In this document: piece after piece, positions 41,904 to 49,660 of the stretch
How the letters are laid out: each line of letters starts with the position of its first letter
Position numbering within the stretch: position 1 is the stretch's first letter
Source of the DNA: an uncultured Collinsella sp.
Lineage (GTDB): Bacteria > Actinomycetota > Coriobacteriia > Coriobacteriales > Coriobacteriaceae
DNA length: 56,885 bases
NCBI GenBank assembly: GCA_900549065.1
Contig: URNC01000001.1
Span: 1-56,885, forward strand
Reading direction: 5' to 3'
Translations under genes and position numbers: made by a program
The notes under the pieces: model-generated
What the model was told of the DNA's origin: nothing
The model's database searches: none
The model's input: the letters and a program-made list of their open reading frames with translations, nothing else

Positions 41904-41970
41904 ACTTGCGGTGAAATACGGACTGTTTTGCCTGATAGAAGCCAAAACCAATCCTTATCTCACCGCAACT
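41904..41970. repeat. 67-bp palindromic element, family B copy 2
   Basis: Starts ACTTGCGGTGAAATACGG and ends with CTCACCGCAACT. The least perfect copy: three mismatches in the stem, one of which becomes G-U on the minus strand, the direction in which the flanking kduD and isomerase genes are transcribed. Confidence 0.75.
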
Positions 41971-42020
41971 CAAATGAAAAACGAGTGGATGAAACCTGAT
42001 ATGGGCAGTTGCGGCGACGC

Positions 42021-42830
42021 TTATTGAGGCTGCTTTCCAATGTATGCGAGGATTCCACCGTCGACATAGAGGATGTGGCCGTTGACGAAGTTCGACGCGT
42101 CGGAAGCCAAGAACACGGCGGGGCCCTTCAGGTCCTCGGGCGTGCCCCAACGGGCTGCTGGCGTCTTGGCAATGATGAACTGGTCAAACGGGTGACGGCT
42201 GCCATCGGGCTGCTTCTCGCGCAGCGGTGCGGTCTGCGGCGTGGCGATGTAGCCGGGTCCAATGCCGTTGCACTGGATATTGGCCTCGCCAAACTCCGAG
42301 CAGATGTTCTTGGTGAGCATCTTGAGTCCGCCCTTGGCCGCGGCATAGCCGGCGATGGTCTCGCGACCCAGCTCGCTCATCATCGAGCAGATGTTGATGA
42401 TCTTGCCGTGGCCCTTGGCGATCATGCCGGGCAGGCAGGCCTTTGACACGATAAACGGTGCGTTGAGGTCGATATCGACGACGCGGCGGAAGTCCTCGGC
42501 GCTCATGTCGAGCATCGGGGTGCGCTGGATGACGCCAGCGTTGTTGACCAGGATGTCGGGCGTGGTGCCAAAGTCGGTCTCGATCTTGGCGATGAGCTCG
42601 GCGACGACGGCCTCGTCGGTGACGTCTGCCACGTAACCATGAGCCTCAAAGCCCAGCTCGCGGTAGTGCTTCTCGGCCTCGGCTACCTTGTCGGCGTGAC
42701 GTGCGTTAAAGGCGATCTTGGCGCCGGCCTCTCCGAGCGCCTCGGCGATGGCCATGCCAATGCCATAGGTGGCGCCGGTTACGAGCGCGACCTTGCCATC
42801 CAGGCGGAAGCTGTCCATAAGATCAGACAT
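42021..42830 (-). CDS. kduD: 2-dehydro-3-deoxy-D-gluconate 5-dehydrogenase
   Basis: A short-chain dehydrogenase of 269 residues that interconverts 3-deoxy-D-glycero-2,5-hexodiulosonate and KDG with NAD(H). The nucleotide motif TGATYGIG is at about 18-25, with NNAG later and the catalytic YAAAK following ICSMMSE. KduD/DhuD type is supported by the adjoining isomerase and by two regulon operators upstream. The ATG at 42830 has AAAGGA just before it; a further upstream start overlaps an operator. Confidence 0.9.
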   Translation of the reverse strand: MSDLMDSFRLDGKVALVTGATYGIGMAIAEALGEAGAKIAFNARHADKVAEAEKHYRELGFEAHGYVADVTDEAVVAELIAKIETDFGTTPDILVNNAGVIQRTPMLDMSAEDFRRVVDIDLNAPFIVSKACLPGMIAKGHGKIINICSMMSELGRETIAGYAAAKGGLKMLTKNICSEFGEANIQCNGIGPGYIATPQTAPLREKQPDGSRHPFDQFIIAKTPAARWGTPEDLKGPAVFLASDASNFVNGHILYVDGGILAYIGKQPQ

Positions 42831-42845
42831 AGCGATCCTTTCAAA

Positions 42846-42949
42846 AGAAACGTTCATCTATATAAGGCTTGCTTTTCATACAAGGTCAGTATAGGAGAAG
42901 AGGAGGATTTAACAATCAGATTCTCCTAAAATCAGGTGAACGTTCACTT
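42846..42949 (-). promoter_or_regulatory. kduD promoter with two regulon operators
   Basis: AGGTGAACGTTCACTT (42934-42949) and a weaker GAAACGTTCATCTA (42847-42860) flank a minus-strand promoter: TTGTTA (42915-42910), 16 bp, TATACT (42893-42888). Confidence 0.75.
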
Positions 42950-42990
42950 TTAAAAGGTAAACGGTAATCTCGCCCTTGCCGCGCGGACGT

Positions 42991-43683
42991 TTATTCGCTC
43001 TGTTCCTGCGTGCCCTCTGCGATCATGTTGCGGTTGTACACCAGGTGCAGATACATCGCGTCGTGCGCGGCGGTGGGATTGCGCGAGGCGATGGCGTCGG
43101 CCACATCGCGGTGCGTGCGGATAGTTTCCTCGACGAGCTTTTTGCCGGTCACGTCGATAAAGAGGGGGACGGATGCCTTGAGCACGCCCGTCAGGCGGGG
43201 AACGACGAGGTTTCCGGAGCTCTCGGCAATGGCATTGTGGAACGCGGTGTCGGCGGCGGAGTAATCCTCACCGGCCTCGGCCAGGCGCTCGGATTCGTCG
43301 CAGAGCTTTTTGATACAGACGACCTGGTCGTTGGTTGCGTGCTCGGCTGCCATGCGTGCCATCTGCGGCTCGATCATAAAGCGCACCTCGAGTAGGTCGC
43401 GCGCCAGACGCTGCTTGTCGTCGATAAAGGTAAAGCCCAGCGGGTCGTCGGCAACGCCGGGGTTTGACGCCACATAGGTGCCCGAACCCTGCTTAATGCG
43501 CACGATATTGCGCGACTGCAGCAACTTCATGGCCTCGCGCACGGTGCTCCTGCCGGCGCCCAAGCGCTCGACCAGCACGGTTTCCTTAGGCAGGCGATCG
43601 CCTTGCTCAAGGTGTTCATCCAGAATCAATTGAATGATTTTCTCCGATATTTGCTCGGGGAGTCCCGATTCGGCGCGGGCCAT
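42991..43683 (-). CDS. GntR/FadR-family regulator, probable control of gntP-ilvD
   Basis: A 230-residue GntR regulator: winged helix (RLPKETVLVERLGAGRSTVREAMKLLQSRNIVRIKQGSGTYV) and an all-helical FCD ligand domain with the metal-binding pattern DTAFHNAIAESSGN and HRDVADAI. It is divergent from gntP, and repeated CATCAGAC palindromes lie between them. A sugar-acid ligand such as gluconate is likely. The ATG at 43683 has GAGAGGT upstream. Confidence 0.88.
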   Translation of the reverse strand: MARAESGLPEQISEKIIQLILDEHLEQGDRLPKETVLVERLGAGRSTVREAMKLLQSRNIVRIKQGSGTYVASNPGVADDPLGFTFIDDKQRLARDLLEVRFMIEPQMARMAAEHATNDQVVCIKKLCDESERLAEAGEDYSAADTAFHNAIAESSGNLVVPRLTGVLKASVPLFIDVTGKKLVEETIRTHRDVADAIASRNPTAAHDAMYLHLVYNRNMIAEGTQEQSE

Positions 43684-43809
43684 AGCTATACCTCTCATTA
43701 CAAAATTCATCTGAGCTATTTTAGCGCACCACGGATGCAATATTGGCCGCTGGATTTGAGTCGGGCGGCTTAGATATACCGTTCGCAGCGCAAATACGAC
43801 CGTTTACCA

Positions 43810-43904
43810 AATACATCAGATGTATTTCGAACAAATTTCAAAATAAAACATCAGACCTTTCCAAAACACGCTATAGTCATCAGACGAATTCAAAAGGTCT
43901 GATG
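43810..43904 (+). promoter_or_regulatory. GntR-type operators before gntP
   Basis: AATACATCAGATGTATT (43810-43826) is a perfect 17-bp palindrome. CATCAGACC is at 43849-43857, and CATCAGAC...GTCTGATG (43878-43885 and 43897-43904) is a second inverted repeat with 11 bp between arms. A -10 box TATAGT lies at 43872-43877, between the sites. Confidence 0.7.
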
Positions 43905-43917
43905 AATTGGAGGAAAG

Positions 43918-45279
43918 ATGTCAGACCCAACGTTTATGGCCGACCCCACCAGGCTGGTCATCGCCGCCATCGTGGGCATTGCGCTGCTGCTTGCGCTCAT
44001 CATTAAGTTCAAGCTGCATCCCGTGCTTTCGATGATGGTCTCGGCGCTCGCGATCGGCATCGGCGCCGGTATGCCGCTCGACCTGGTGGCGGACACTGTC
44101 ACCAAGGGCGTGGGCACCACGCTGCAAAACATCGCCCTGCTCATTGGCCTGGGCTCGATGTTTGGTCAGATTCTTGAAGAGAGCGGCGGCGCCAAGAAGA
44201 TCGCCCAGACCTTCATCGATACCTTTGGGCAGGGTCACTCCAGCTGGGCGCTGGGAGTTACCGGTCTGGTTATCGGCACTACGGTGTTCTTTGAGGCCGG
44301 CGTGGTCGTTTTGATCCCACTTGCGTTTAGCGTGGCATCGCAGACCAAAAAGTCGACGCTCTACTACGGCATCGCGCTGCTCGCAGGGCTTGCCGCTGGC
44401 TATGCGTTTGTGCCGCCATCGGCCGGTTCGGTTCTGGTCGCCGGCACGCTCGGTGTCGACCTGGGCACCATGATTCTCGTCGGTATCCCTACCGCCTTCA
44501 TCGCTATGGCGATCGCCGGCGTCATCTGGGGTCGCAACGTGGGCAGTCGCATTTTTACCGATGTTCCGGAGCACTTTACCTCTGCCGAGGGTGCGAGCGA
44601 CGAAAAGGAGCTTCCCTCCTTTGGCATGGTGCTTGCCATCGTGCTCACGCCGCTTTGTCTGATTTTGCTGGGCACGTTGTCCTCTTATATCCCCATGCCC
44701 GCCGAGCTCGCCTCGATTCTCGCCTTCCTGGGCAAGCCGTTTGTCGCTTTGACGCTCGCCACGCTCGTCGCGATGTATCTGCTGGGCGCGCGGCGCGGCT
44801 ACTCCGGCGCCGAGCTCAAGGCCCTGCTCGACCGTTCGCTTAAGCCCGTCGGCATGATCTTGCTGGTCATTGCCTGCGGCGGTGTGATCCGCTGGATGCT
44901 GCAGGACTGCGGCCTGGGCCAGGTTATCGGCCCTATGCTCGAGGCCTCACTGCTGCCTTTGGTGGTCGTTGCCTTTTTGATTGCCGTCATGGTGCGTGCC
45001 TCTGTCGGCAGCTCCATCGTCGCTATGACCATGGCATCGGGCATTATGGCCGCCATGCCTGCGGTTGCCGGAGCCTCAGTGCTCATGCGTGCCGCTATCT
45101 GTCTTGCTATCTGCGGCGGTGCCACGGCCCTCTCGCACGTCAACGATGCCGGTTTTTGGATGTGCTCCTCGTTCCTGGAGATTGATGAGAAGACAACCCT
45201 CAAGTCCTGGACCATTATGGAGACGCTCATCGGCCTTTCGGGTCTTGCCTGCGCCCTGGTGATTTCGTTCTTCGCCTAG
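43918..45279 (+). CDS. gntP: GntP-family gluconate permease
   Basis: A 453-residue membrane protein of the gluconate:H+ symporter family with about 12-14 hydrophobic segments; typical signatures are LIIKFKLHPVLSMMVSALAIGIGAGMP, TTVFFEAGVVVLIPLAFS and GGATALSHVNDAGFW. It imports gluconate or a related aldonate. A strong TGGAGGAAAG precedes the ATG. It is followed about 110 bp later by an IlvD/Edd-type dehydratase, suggesting uptake plus dehydration of the same acid. Confidence 0.93.
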   Translation: MSDPTFMADPTRLVIAAIVGIALLLALIIKFKLHPVLSMMVSALAIGIGAGMPLDLVADTVTKGVGTTLQNIALLIGLGSMFGQILEESGGAKKIAQTFIDTFGQGHSSWALGVTGLVIGTTVFFEAGVVVLIPLAFSVASQTKKSTLYYGIALLAGLAAGYAFVPPSAGSVLVAGTLGVDLGTMILVGIPTAFIAMAIAGVIWGRNVGSRIFTDVPEHFTSAEGASDEKELPSFGMVLAIVLTPLCLILLGTLSSYIPMPAELASILAFLGKPFVALTLATLVAMYLLGARRGYSGAELKALLDRSLKPVGMILLVIACGGVIRWMLQDCGLGQVIGPMLEASLLPLVVVAFLIAVMVRASVGSSIVAMTMASGIMAAMPAVAGASVLMRAAICLAICGGATALSHVNDAGFWMCSSFLEIDEKTTLKSWTIMETLIGLSGLACALVISFFA

Positions 45280-45343
45280 TTCGCGTAGCTAAGCATCTTT
45301 TGCCGAGGGCATCGCTCGGTACCCATTTACACCTGATTCATTA

Positions 45344-45356
45344 ACCAACGGTTGGT
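45344..45356. promoter_or_regulatory. ACCAACGGTTGGT palindrome before the dehydratase
   Basis: A 13-bp odd-length palindrome with CAACCGTTCA directly after it (45358-45367), 32 bp before the dehydratase ATG. A small CCGAG/CTCGG hairpin (45304-45319) precedes it. Candidate operator for independent control of the dehydratase. Confidence 0.4.
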
Positions 45357-45387
45357 ACAACCGTTCAAATCAAAAGAGGAGAGCATC

Positions 45388-47166
45388 ATGGACGAGAAGA
45401 CCAAGGCACAGATTCAGCAGGAGGCCGCCGACCTGGTTGCCAAGCTGCAGCCGCGTTCCGGCAAGTTTCGCACCATCAGCCCCGAGATGGACCCGCTGCG
45501 TCTGGGCTCTGGCTGGTCCATCGAGGATCTGGACAAGCCGCAGGTCATTATCGAGTCGACGTTCGGCGACTCGCACCCGGGTTCTGCCGGCCTGTTTGAT
45601 CTGGTCGAGGAGGTCCGTGCTGGCGTTGCCGAGGCTGGCGGTCACGGTGCTCGTTACTTCTGCACCGACATTTGCGACGGTGAGGCCCAGGGCCACGACG
45701 GCATCAACTACTCGCTGCCCAGCCGCGACATGATCGCCAACATGATCGAGATTCATGCCAAGGCCACCCCGTTCGACGCCGGCGTTTTTGTCGCCAGCTG
45801 CGATAAGGGCTTGCCTGCGAACCTTATGGCCATGGGCCGCATCAACATTCCCTCCATCGTCGTTACCGGCGGTGTCATGGATGCCGGTCCCGACCTGCTG
45901 ACCCTGGAGCAGCTCGGCGCCATCTCGGCCCGCTATGAGCGCGGCGAGATTTCCCGCGAGGAGCTCGAGTTTGCCAAGCACAACGCATGCCCCAGCTGCG
46001 GCGCCTGCTCCTTTATGGGTACCGCCTCGACCATGCAGGTCACGGCCGAGGCCCTGGGCCTTATGCTCCCCGGCACGGCTCTGCTGCCCGCAACCAGCTC
46101 CGATCTGCGTGAGTTTGCGCGCGAGGCTGGCCGTCAGTCCGTGTGGCTCTCCGAGCACAACCTGTGCCCCCGCGACATCGTGACCAAGGAGTCCTTCGAG
46201 AATCTCATCATGGTCCACGGCGCCATCTCCGGTTCCACCAACTCGCTGCTGCACATTCCCGCGATCGCCCGCGAGTTTGGCATCGAGATGTCCGCCGACG
46301 ATTTCGATCGCCTGCACCGTGGCGCCCACTACCTGCTCAACGTTCGCCCCGCAGGCGAGTGGCCGGCGCAGTTCTTCTACTATGCGGGCGGCGTGCCGCG
46401 CATCATGGAGGAGATCAAGTCGATGCTCCACCTCGACGTTATGACCGCCACCGGCAAGACTCTCGGCGAGAACCTCGAGGACCTCAAGAACAACGGTTAC
46501 TACGAGAAGTGCGGTCGTTACCTTGAGAAGTGGAATCTCAAGCGCGAGGACATCATCCGTCCGTTTGACCAGGCCTTCGGCACCGACGGTTCCATCGCCA
46601 TCCTCCACGGCAATCTTGCTCCCGAGGGCGCGGTCGTCAAGCACACCGTCGTTCCGCGCGAGATGTTCCAGGCTACGCTCAAGGCCCGTCCGTTCGACTG
46701 CGAGGAGGACGCCATTCACGCCGTCCTGACGCACGAGGTCAAGCCCGGCGATGCCGTTATCATTCGTTATGAGGGCCCCAAGGGTTCCGGCATGCCCGAG
46801 ATGTTCTACACCACCGAAGCTATCGCCAGCGACCCCGAGCTGGGCGCGAGCATTGCCCTGATCACTGACGGCCGCTTCTCCGGCGCTTCCAAGGGCCCGG
46901 CTATCGGTCACGTTTCGCCCGAGGCCGCTGTGGGCGGCCCGATTGCCCTGATCGAGGAGGGCGACCTTATCCAGATCAATATTCCCGAGCGCTCGCTGTC
47001 TATCGTGGGCATCGCCGGCAAGGAGATGGAGCCGGCCGAGGTCGACGCCGTCCTGGCCGAGCGCCGAGCCGCTTGGAAGCCCAAGGCTAATCGCTATACC
47101 TCCGGCACGCTCAAGTTCTTTACCGAGCATGCGGTTTCCGCCATTCAGGGTGGCTACATGGAGTAG
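45388..47166 (+). CDS. IlvD/Edd-family dehydratase, probable sugar-acid dehydratase
   Basis: A 592-residue iron-sulfur dehydratase of the dihydroxy-acid/6-phosphogluconate dehydratase family. Cluster and Mg2+ motifs are visible: CTDICDGEAQGHDG, SCDKGLPAN and CPSCGACSFMGTASTM. Position after gntP and in an island that converges on KDG suggests it dehydrates gluconate or another aldonate to KDG, not the branched-chain step. The ATG at 45388 follows GAGGAGAG. A role as true IlvD cannot be excluded by sequence alone. Confidence 0.85.
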   Translation: MDEKTKAQIQQEAADLVAKLQPRSGKFRTISPEMDPLRLGSGWSIEDLDKPQVIIESTFGDSHPGSAGLFDLVEEVRAGVAEAGGHGARYFCTDICDGEAQGHDGINYSLPSRDMIANMIEIHAKATPFDAGVFVASCDKGLPANLMAMGRINIPSIVVTGGVMDAGPDLLTLEQLGAISARYERGEISREELEFAKHNACPSCGACSFMGTASTMQVTAEALGLMLPGTALLPATSSDLREFAREAGRQSVWLSEHNLCPRDIVTKESFENLIMVHGAISGSTNSLLHIPAIAREFGIEMSADDFDRLHRGAHYLLNVRPAGEWPAQFFYYAGGVPRIMEEIKSMLHLDVMTATGKTLGENLEDLKNNGYYEKCGRYLEKWNLKREDIIRPFDQAFGTDGSIAILHGNLAPEGAVVKHTVVPREMFQATLKARPFDCEEDAIHAVLTHEVKPGDAVIIRYEGPKGSGMPEMFYTTEAIASDPELGASIALITDGRFSGASKGPAIGHVSPEAAVGGPIALIEEGDLIQINIPERSLSIVGIAGKEMEPAEVDAVLAERRAAWKPKANRYTSGTLKFFTEHAVSAIQGGYME

Positions 47167-47204
47167 CGCCCGGGCGCATCGATTCCCTCTCATAGATGCG
47201 TGGC

Positions 47205-47244
47205 GCAAAGAGCCCCGAGTTCATACGAGCTCGGGGCTCTTTGC
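47205..47244 (+). terminator. Terminator after the dehydratase
   Basis: GCAAAGAGCCCCGAG (47205-47219) pairs perfectly with CTCGGGGCTCTTTGC (47230-47244). The T-tract within the arm is short. Confidence 0.75.
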
Positions 47245-47268
47245 GTCTAGATTGGGGACGCATAGCCG

Positions 47269-47360
47269 GACGAAAACAATTTACGTCTTGATTCCGTACG
47301 CAAATCAAGACGAAAACCGTTTACGTCTGCTTTAAATCCGTACGAAAACGGTTTTCGTCT
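47269..47360. repeat. Triple GACGAAAAC-type palindromic repeat
   Basis: Three 20-bp units, GACGAAAACAATTTACGTCT (47269-47288), GACGAAAACCGTTTACGTCT (47309-47328) and TACGAAAACGGTTTTCGTCT (47341-47360). They can also pair with each other (CGTCTTGATT with AATCAAGACG; CGAAAACCGTTT with AAACGGTTTTCG), giving two stacked hairpins. The block sits between two convergent genes. It may be a binding-site cluster or a structured 3' region. Confidence 0.7.
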
Positions 47361-47379
47361 TGCAGGGCAGTTGTCGTTT

Positions 47380-48471
47380 CTACAGTTCAACTTCCAGTTC
47401 GGCTTTGTGCTCGTAGAGGTAGTCGCGCATGTAGGGGATGGCAAATGAAACCTTGCCGTACGAAGGAGCCTCGATAATCGATTCTCTTAACAGGCGGCTG
47501 CGGACGGAGCTCACCTGTTGAGGCGTTTTGTTTAGGGCATCGGCAACCATGCTGGTCGAGCTCGTCTGCCCCAAAGACGCCATGCTCAGCAGATAAGCGA
47601 TGCACGTGGGCGGAATGCGCTGCAGCGCGGGCTCAATCACCATGGCGCAGAAGCGTTCGCGTGCCGTTGCAATGCCACGCTCGGCTTCTTCTTCTCCAAT
47701 AATCGCTGTATGTGCGCGTCTTGCCAACTGCCATGCGTAGTATCCAACGAGTTGGATCATGAAAGGATAGCCTTGCGTTGCCTCGGCAAGTTGGCCGGCA
47801 ATACCTGGCTGCAACTCCACGCCAGACGCTTCAATGGTTTCCTCGAGGGAATACAACACTTCGGTTACTGCCACAGCCTTCAGGTCAAAGGGGAGGGCGC
47901 GGCGCAAAAACGCAAGTGTCTTTCCGTTGATGATGCTTTCAATCATCGAAGGCAGACCCGCAAAAACAAAGGCGATATCAAGGTCTTCGCCGATAACCTG
48001 CTGAATCGCAATGGAGAGCGTTCGGACCTCATCGAGCTCTGCGTCTTGAACCTCGTCGAGAGTGATGAGCAGGCCATTTCCATTCTTGGATATTGTCTGT
48101 CTCATGGCGTCGCGTAGCGATGGGCCGATTCGCTCAATATCTATGCTGCCGATGGATATGCCAGCTACGGTGGGCTCAAATCTGGCGTGTTTGGCCTGGA
48201 ATTTGGGCTGCAGCTGTTCGAGAATGCGCTGGCAAAGTCCCTCGGTTGCGACCTCTTTTATGACCGTCCAGCCACGGCTTTGCGCCAAACGTGAGCACTC
48301 GTCAAGGAGGACCGTCTTGCCCGTTCCACGGACGCCGGCTATGCGCATTAGGCGCCCCGGGGCACCAGGCCCGTTGACGAGGCCTTCATTGAATTCTTCG
48401 AGTACATCTTCGCGGCCGATAATCGTGGGGGGTGTTTTACCTGCTGTGGGCTTAAAAGGGTTTGTTTGCAT
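47380..48471 (-). CDS. AAA+ ATPase with C-terminal winged helix
   Basis: A 363-residue P-loop ATPase of the archaeal/ORC-like type: Walker A GVRGTGKT (residues 46-53), Walker B LLITLDEVQD, an arginine-rich sensor region FLRRALPFDL, and a C-terminal winged helix (TSSTSMVADALNKTPQQVSSVRSRLLRESII). Such stand-alone proteins are common in gut actinobacteria and their role is unknown; a DNA- or toxin-linked function is possible. The ATG at 48471 follows AAAGGTGG. Its promoter region contains a 10-bp tandem repeat. Confidence 0.82.
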   Translation of the reverse strand: MQTNPFKPTAGKTPPTIIGREDVLEEFNEGLVNGPGAPGRLMRIAGVRGTGKTVLLDECSRLAQSRGWTVIKEVATEGLCQRILEQLQPKFQAKHARFEPTVAGISIGSIDIERIGPSLRDAMRQTISKNGNGLLITLDEVQDAELDEVRTLSIAIQQVIGEDLDIAFVFAGLPSMIESIINGKTLAFLRRALPFDLKAVAVTEVLYSLEETIEASGVELQPGIAGQLAEATQGYPFMIQLVGYYAWQLARRAHTAIIGEEEAERGIATARERFCAMVIEPALQRIPPTCIAYLLSMASLGQTSSTSMVADALNKTPQQVSSVRSRLLRESIIEAPSYGKVSFAIPYMRDYLYEHKAELEVEL

Positions 48472-48488
48472 GTGAGCCACCTTTGCTC

Positions 48489-48538
48489 AAGATATAGCAA
48501 GATATAGCAAAGTATAGTGAGATATAGCAACGTATAGC
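48489..48538. repeat. Five 10-bp tandem repeats
   Basis: Five units of consensus AAGATATAGC in perfect 10-bp register (48489, 48499, 48509, 48519, 48529), just upstream of the ATPase gene. The period equals one helical turn, so each unit faces the same side of the DNA, which suits cooperative binding by a regulator or by the ATPase itself. Confidence 0.85.
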
Positions 48539-48564
48539 GCTGTTCGCGGGTTCTTACGGTGGTG

Positions 48565-49245
48565 CTATTTTCCGAATGCCGCGCGGATAAAGCGCTGGGC
48601 GAACAGCTTGTTGGCGACGTTGATGACATGGCCCAGGAACAGTGCCGAGATGGCGGTCGTGACGCCAAAGCCGCCCAGGTTGTACATAAAGATCAGCGAC
48701 AACGCGAGCGAGGCGGCGACATGTGAGCAGTCAAACACGACTTTTACGTCACCAAAGCGGCGTTTAAGCTTTTCGGCAATGACTTGCACCAAGCCGTCGG
48801 GCGCGTTGGGGACAACGCCCATGTTGACGACGAGACTTACGCCAAATGCGGTGACAGCGAGGGAGAGCAGCATGGTCGCAATCTGTGTGGGGAGTGCCGT
48901 GGGATGCAGTGGGTTGACCGCCATGAAGAGGTCGGTCAAGCCGCCAATCAGCGTTGAGAAGAACAACTCGAGCAGGATGCGCGGCTGGAACTCGCTTCGC
49001 AAGATGGCTAATTGCGCCACGATGTAGGCGACGTAGGTTGCGGTGATCCAAAAGCCGAGCGTCTTGCCAGTGAGCATGGATAGGGTTGTGGCAAAGCACG
49101 TGAGCGCGGCGACGCCCAGACCGGATGCCGTCTGGAGACTCATACCGAGTGCCAGTACTGCAACGCCCACAAGATACATCAGCATTCTGATGACGGTATG
49201 GCACCAGTCGATGTTCTCGCCATGCATGATGATGAGCGGTCGCAT
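48565..49245 (-). CDS. YczE/YitT-like membrane protein
   Basis: A 226-residue protein with about five or six hydrophobic helices and the YczE/YyaS/YitT pattern (VAVLALGMSLQTASGLG; GVVPNAPDGLVQVIAEKLKRRFGDVKVVFD). The function of this family is poorly known. Its upstream region duplicates that of kdgK-kdgA: the same operator CGAAATCGGTTTCG, the same 58-nt hairpin and the same structured RNA candidate. This implies co-regulation with KDG metabolism, perhaps as a carrier of KDG or a related acid. Confidence 0.82.
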   Translation of the reverse strand: MRPLIIMHGENIDWCHTVIRMLMYLVGVAVLALGMSLQTASGLGVAALTCFATTLSMLTGKTLGFWITATYVAYIVAQLAILRSEFQPRILLELFFSTLIGGLTDLFMAVNPLHPTALPTQIATMLLSLAVTAFGVSLVVNMGVVPNAPDGLVQVIAEKLKRRFGDVKVVFDCSHVAASLALSLIFMYNLGGFGVTTAISALFLGHVINVANKLFAQRFIRAAFGK

Positions 49246-49278
49246 GTTGCTACCCGTCCTTTCGGTTGTGTGAAAAAG

Positions 49279-49403
49279 CTGACCCGGGCCGGCAAAAGAG
49301 GGTTATCGGAGGCACTGCTGCAAAAGCAGAAAAGCCGGCCCCACGGTCAGTCGTCTAGGAAGTGTCTCGCTGTGCCGGAATGGGACTAAAGGTCCAACGA
49401 GAC
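49279..49403 (-). ncRNA. Candidate structured leader RNA, copy B
   Basis: Read on the minus strand: a hairpin GTCTCG...CGAGAC (49403-49364) whose loop holds AGTCCCATTCCGG; a linker like CTTCCTAGACGACTG; an outer stem CTGACC/GGTCAG (49350-49345 with 49284-49279), a second stem GGGCCGGC/GCCGGCCC, a small CTGC-TTTT-GCAG hairpin, and the conserved CAGTGCCTCCGATAACC. It lies about 30 nt before the yczE-like ATG. Copy A at 51509-51638 has the same order of parts with different stem sequences. I do not recognise a known class. Confidence 0.65.
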
Positions 49404-49424
49404 GGGAAGAAAGCAAATGGCATT

Positions 49425-49482
49425 GCGTGGGCGATAAGATGCCAAGATGGTAGGGTGTGTCTTAGCATCCTATTGCCCACGC
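49425..49482 (-). ncRNA. 58-nt leader hairpin, copy B
   Basis: 18-bp arms (49425-49442 and 49465-49482) with one G-U and one A-C pair. The 22-nt loop, read on the minus strand, is TAAGACACACCCTACCATCTTG. Copy A at 52790-52847 has the same total length, the same arm length and nearly the same loop. It begins a few bases after the predicted transcription start. Confidence 0.75.
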
Positions 49483-49486
49483 TCAA

Positions 49487-49516
49487 CGAAATCGGTTTCG
49501 TTTGAGCCTAAGTATA
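49487..49516 (-). promoter_or_regulatory. yczE-like promoter with kdg-type operator
   Basis: CGAAATCGGTTTCG (49487-49500) is a LacI-type operator identical to that of kdgK. TATACT (49516-49511, minus strand) is the -10 box, about 10 bp upstream of the operator, so the repressor would cover the start site. Confidence 0.78.
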
Positions 49517-49554
49517 CGCACGGGATTTTATTTGCGAAGAGAAAAACAATAAAA

Positions 49555-49570
49555 AGGTGAACGTTCACCT
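49555..49570. promoter_or_regulatory. Perfect AGGTGAACGTTCACCT operator
   Basis: A 16-bp perfect palindrome of the pectin regulon, 163 bp before the GntR gene. It places that regulator, and perhaps the yczE-like gene, under the same control. Confidence 0.8.
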
Positions 49571-49593
49571 AATCGCAACAACTCGTTGGCTGT

Positions 49594-49660
49594 AGTTGCG
49601 GTGGAATAGTTCCTGTTTTTGCTGCTGAAGGCCTTGAACAGGAACTATTCCACCGCAACT
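49594..49660. repeat. 67-bp palindromic element, family B copy 3
   Basis: AGTTGCGGTGGAATAGTTCC and the rest of the arm (about 25 bp) are perfectly repeated in inverse order at the right end. Arm sequence after AATA differs from copies 1, 2 and 4 but stays paired. Confidence 0.88.

Noticed and set aside
45388..47166. Dihydroxy-acid dehydratase of branched-chain amino acid synthesis
   Set aside because: No other ilv or leu genes are near and it follows gntP in a sugar-acid island; kept only as an alternative.
48489..48538. CRISPR array
   Set aside because: Repeats are only 10 bp with no spacers and no cas genes nearby; it is a simple tandem repeat.
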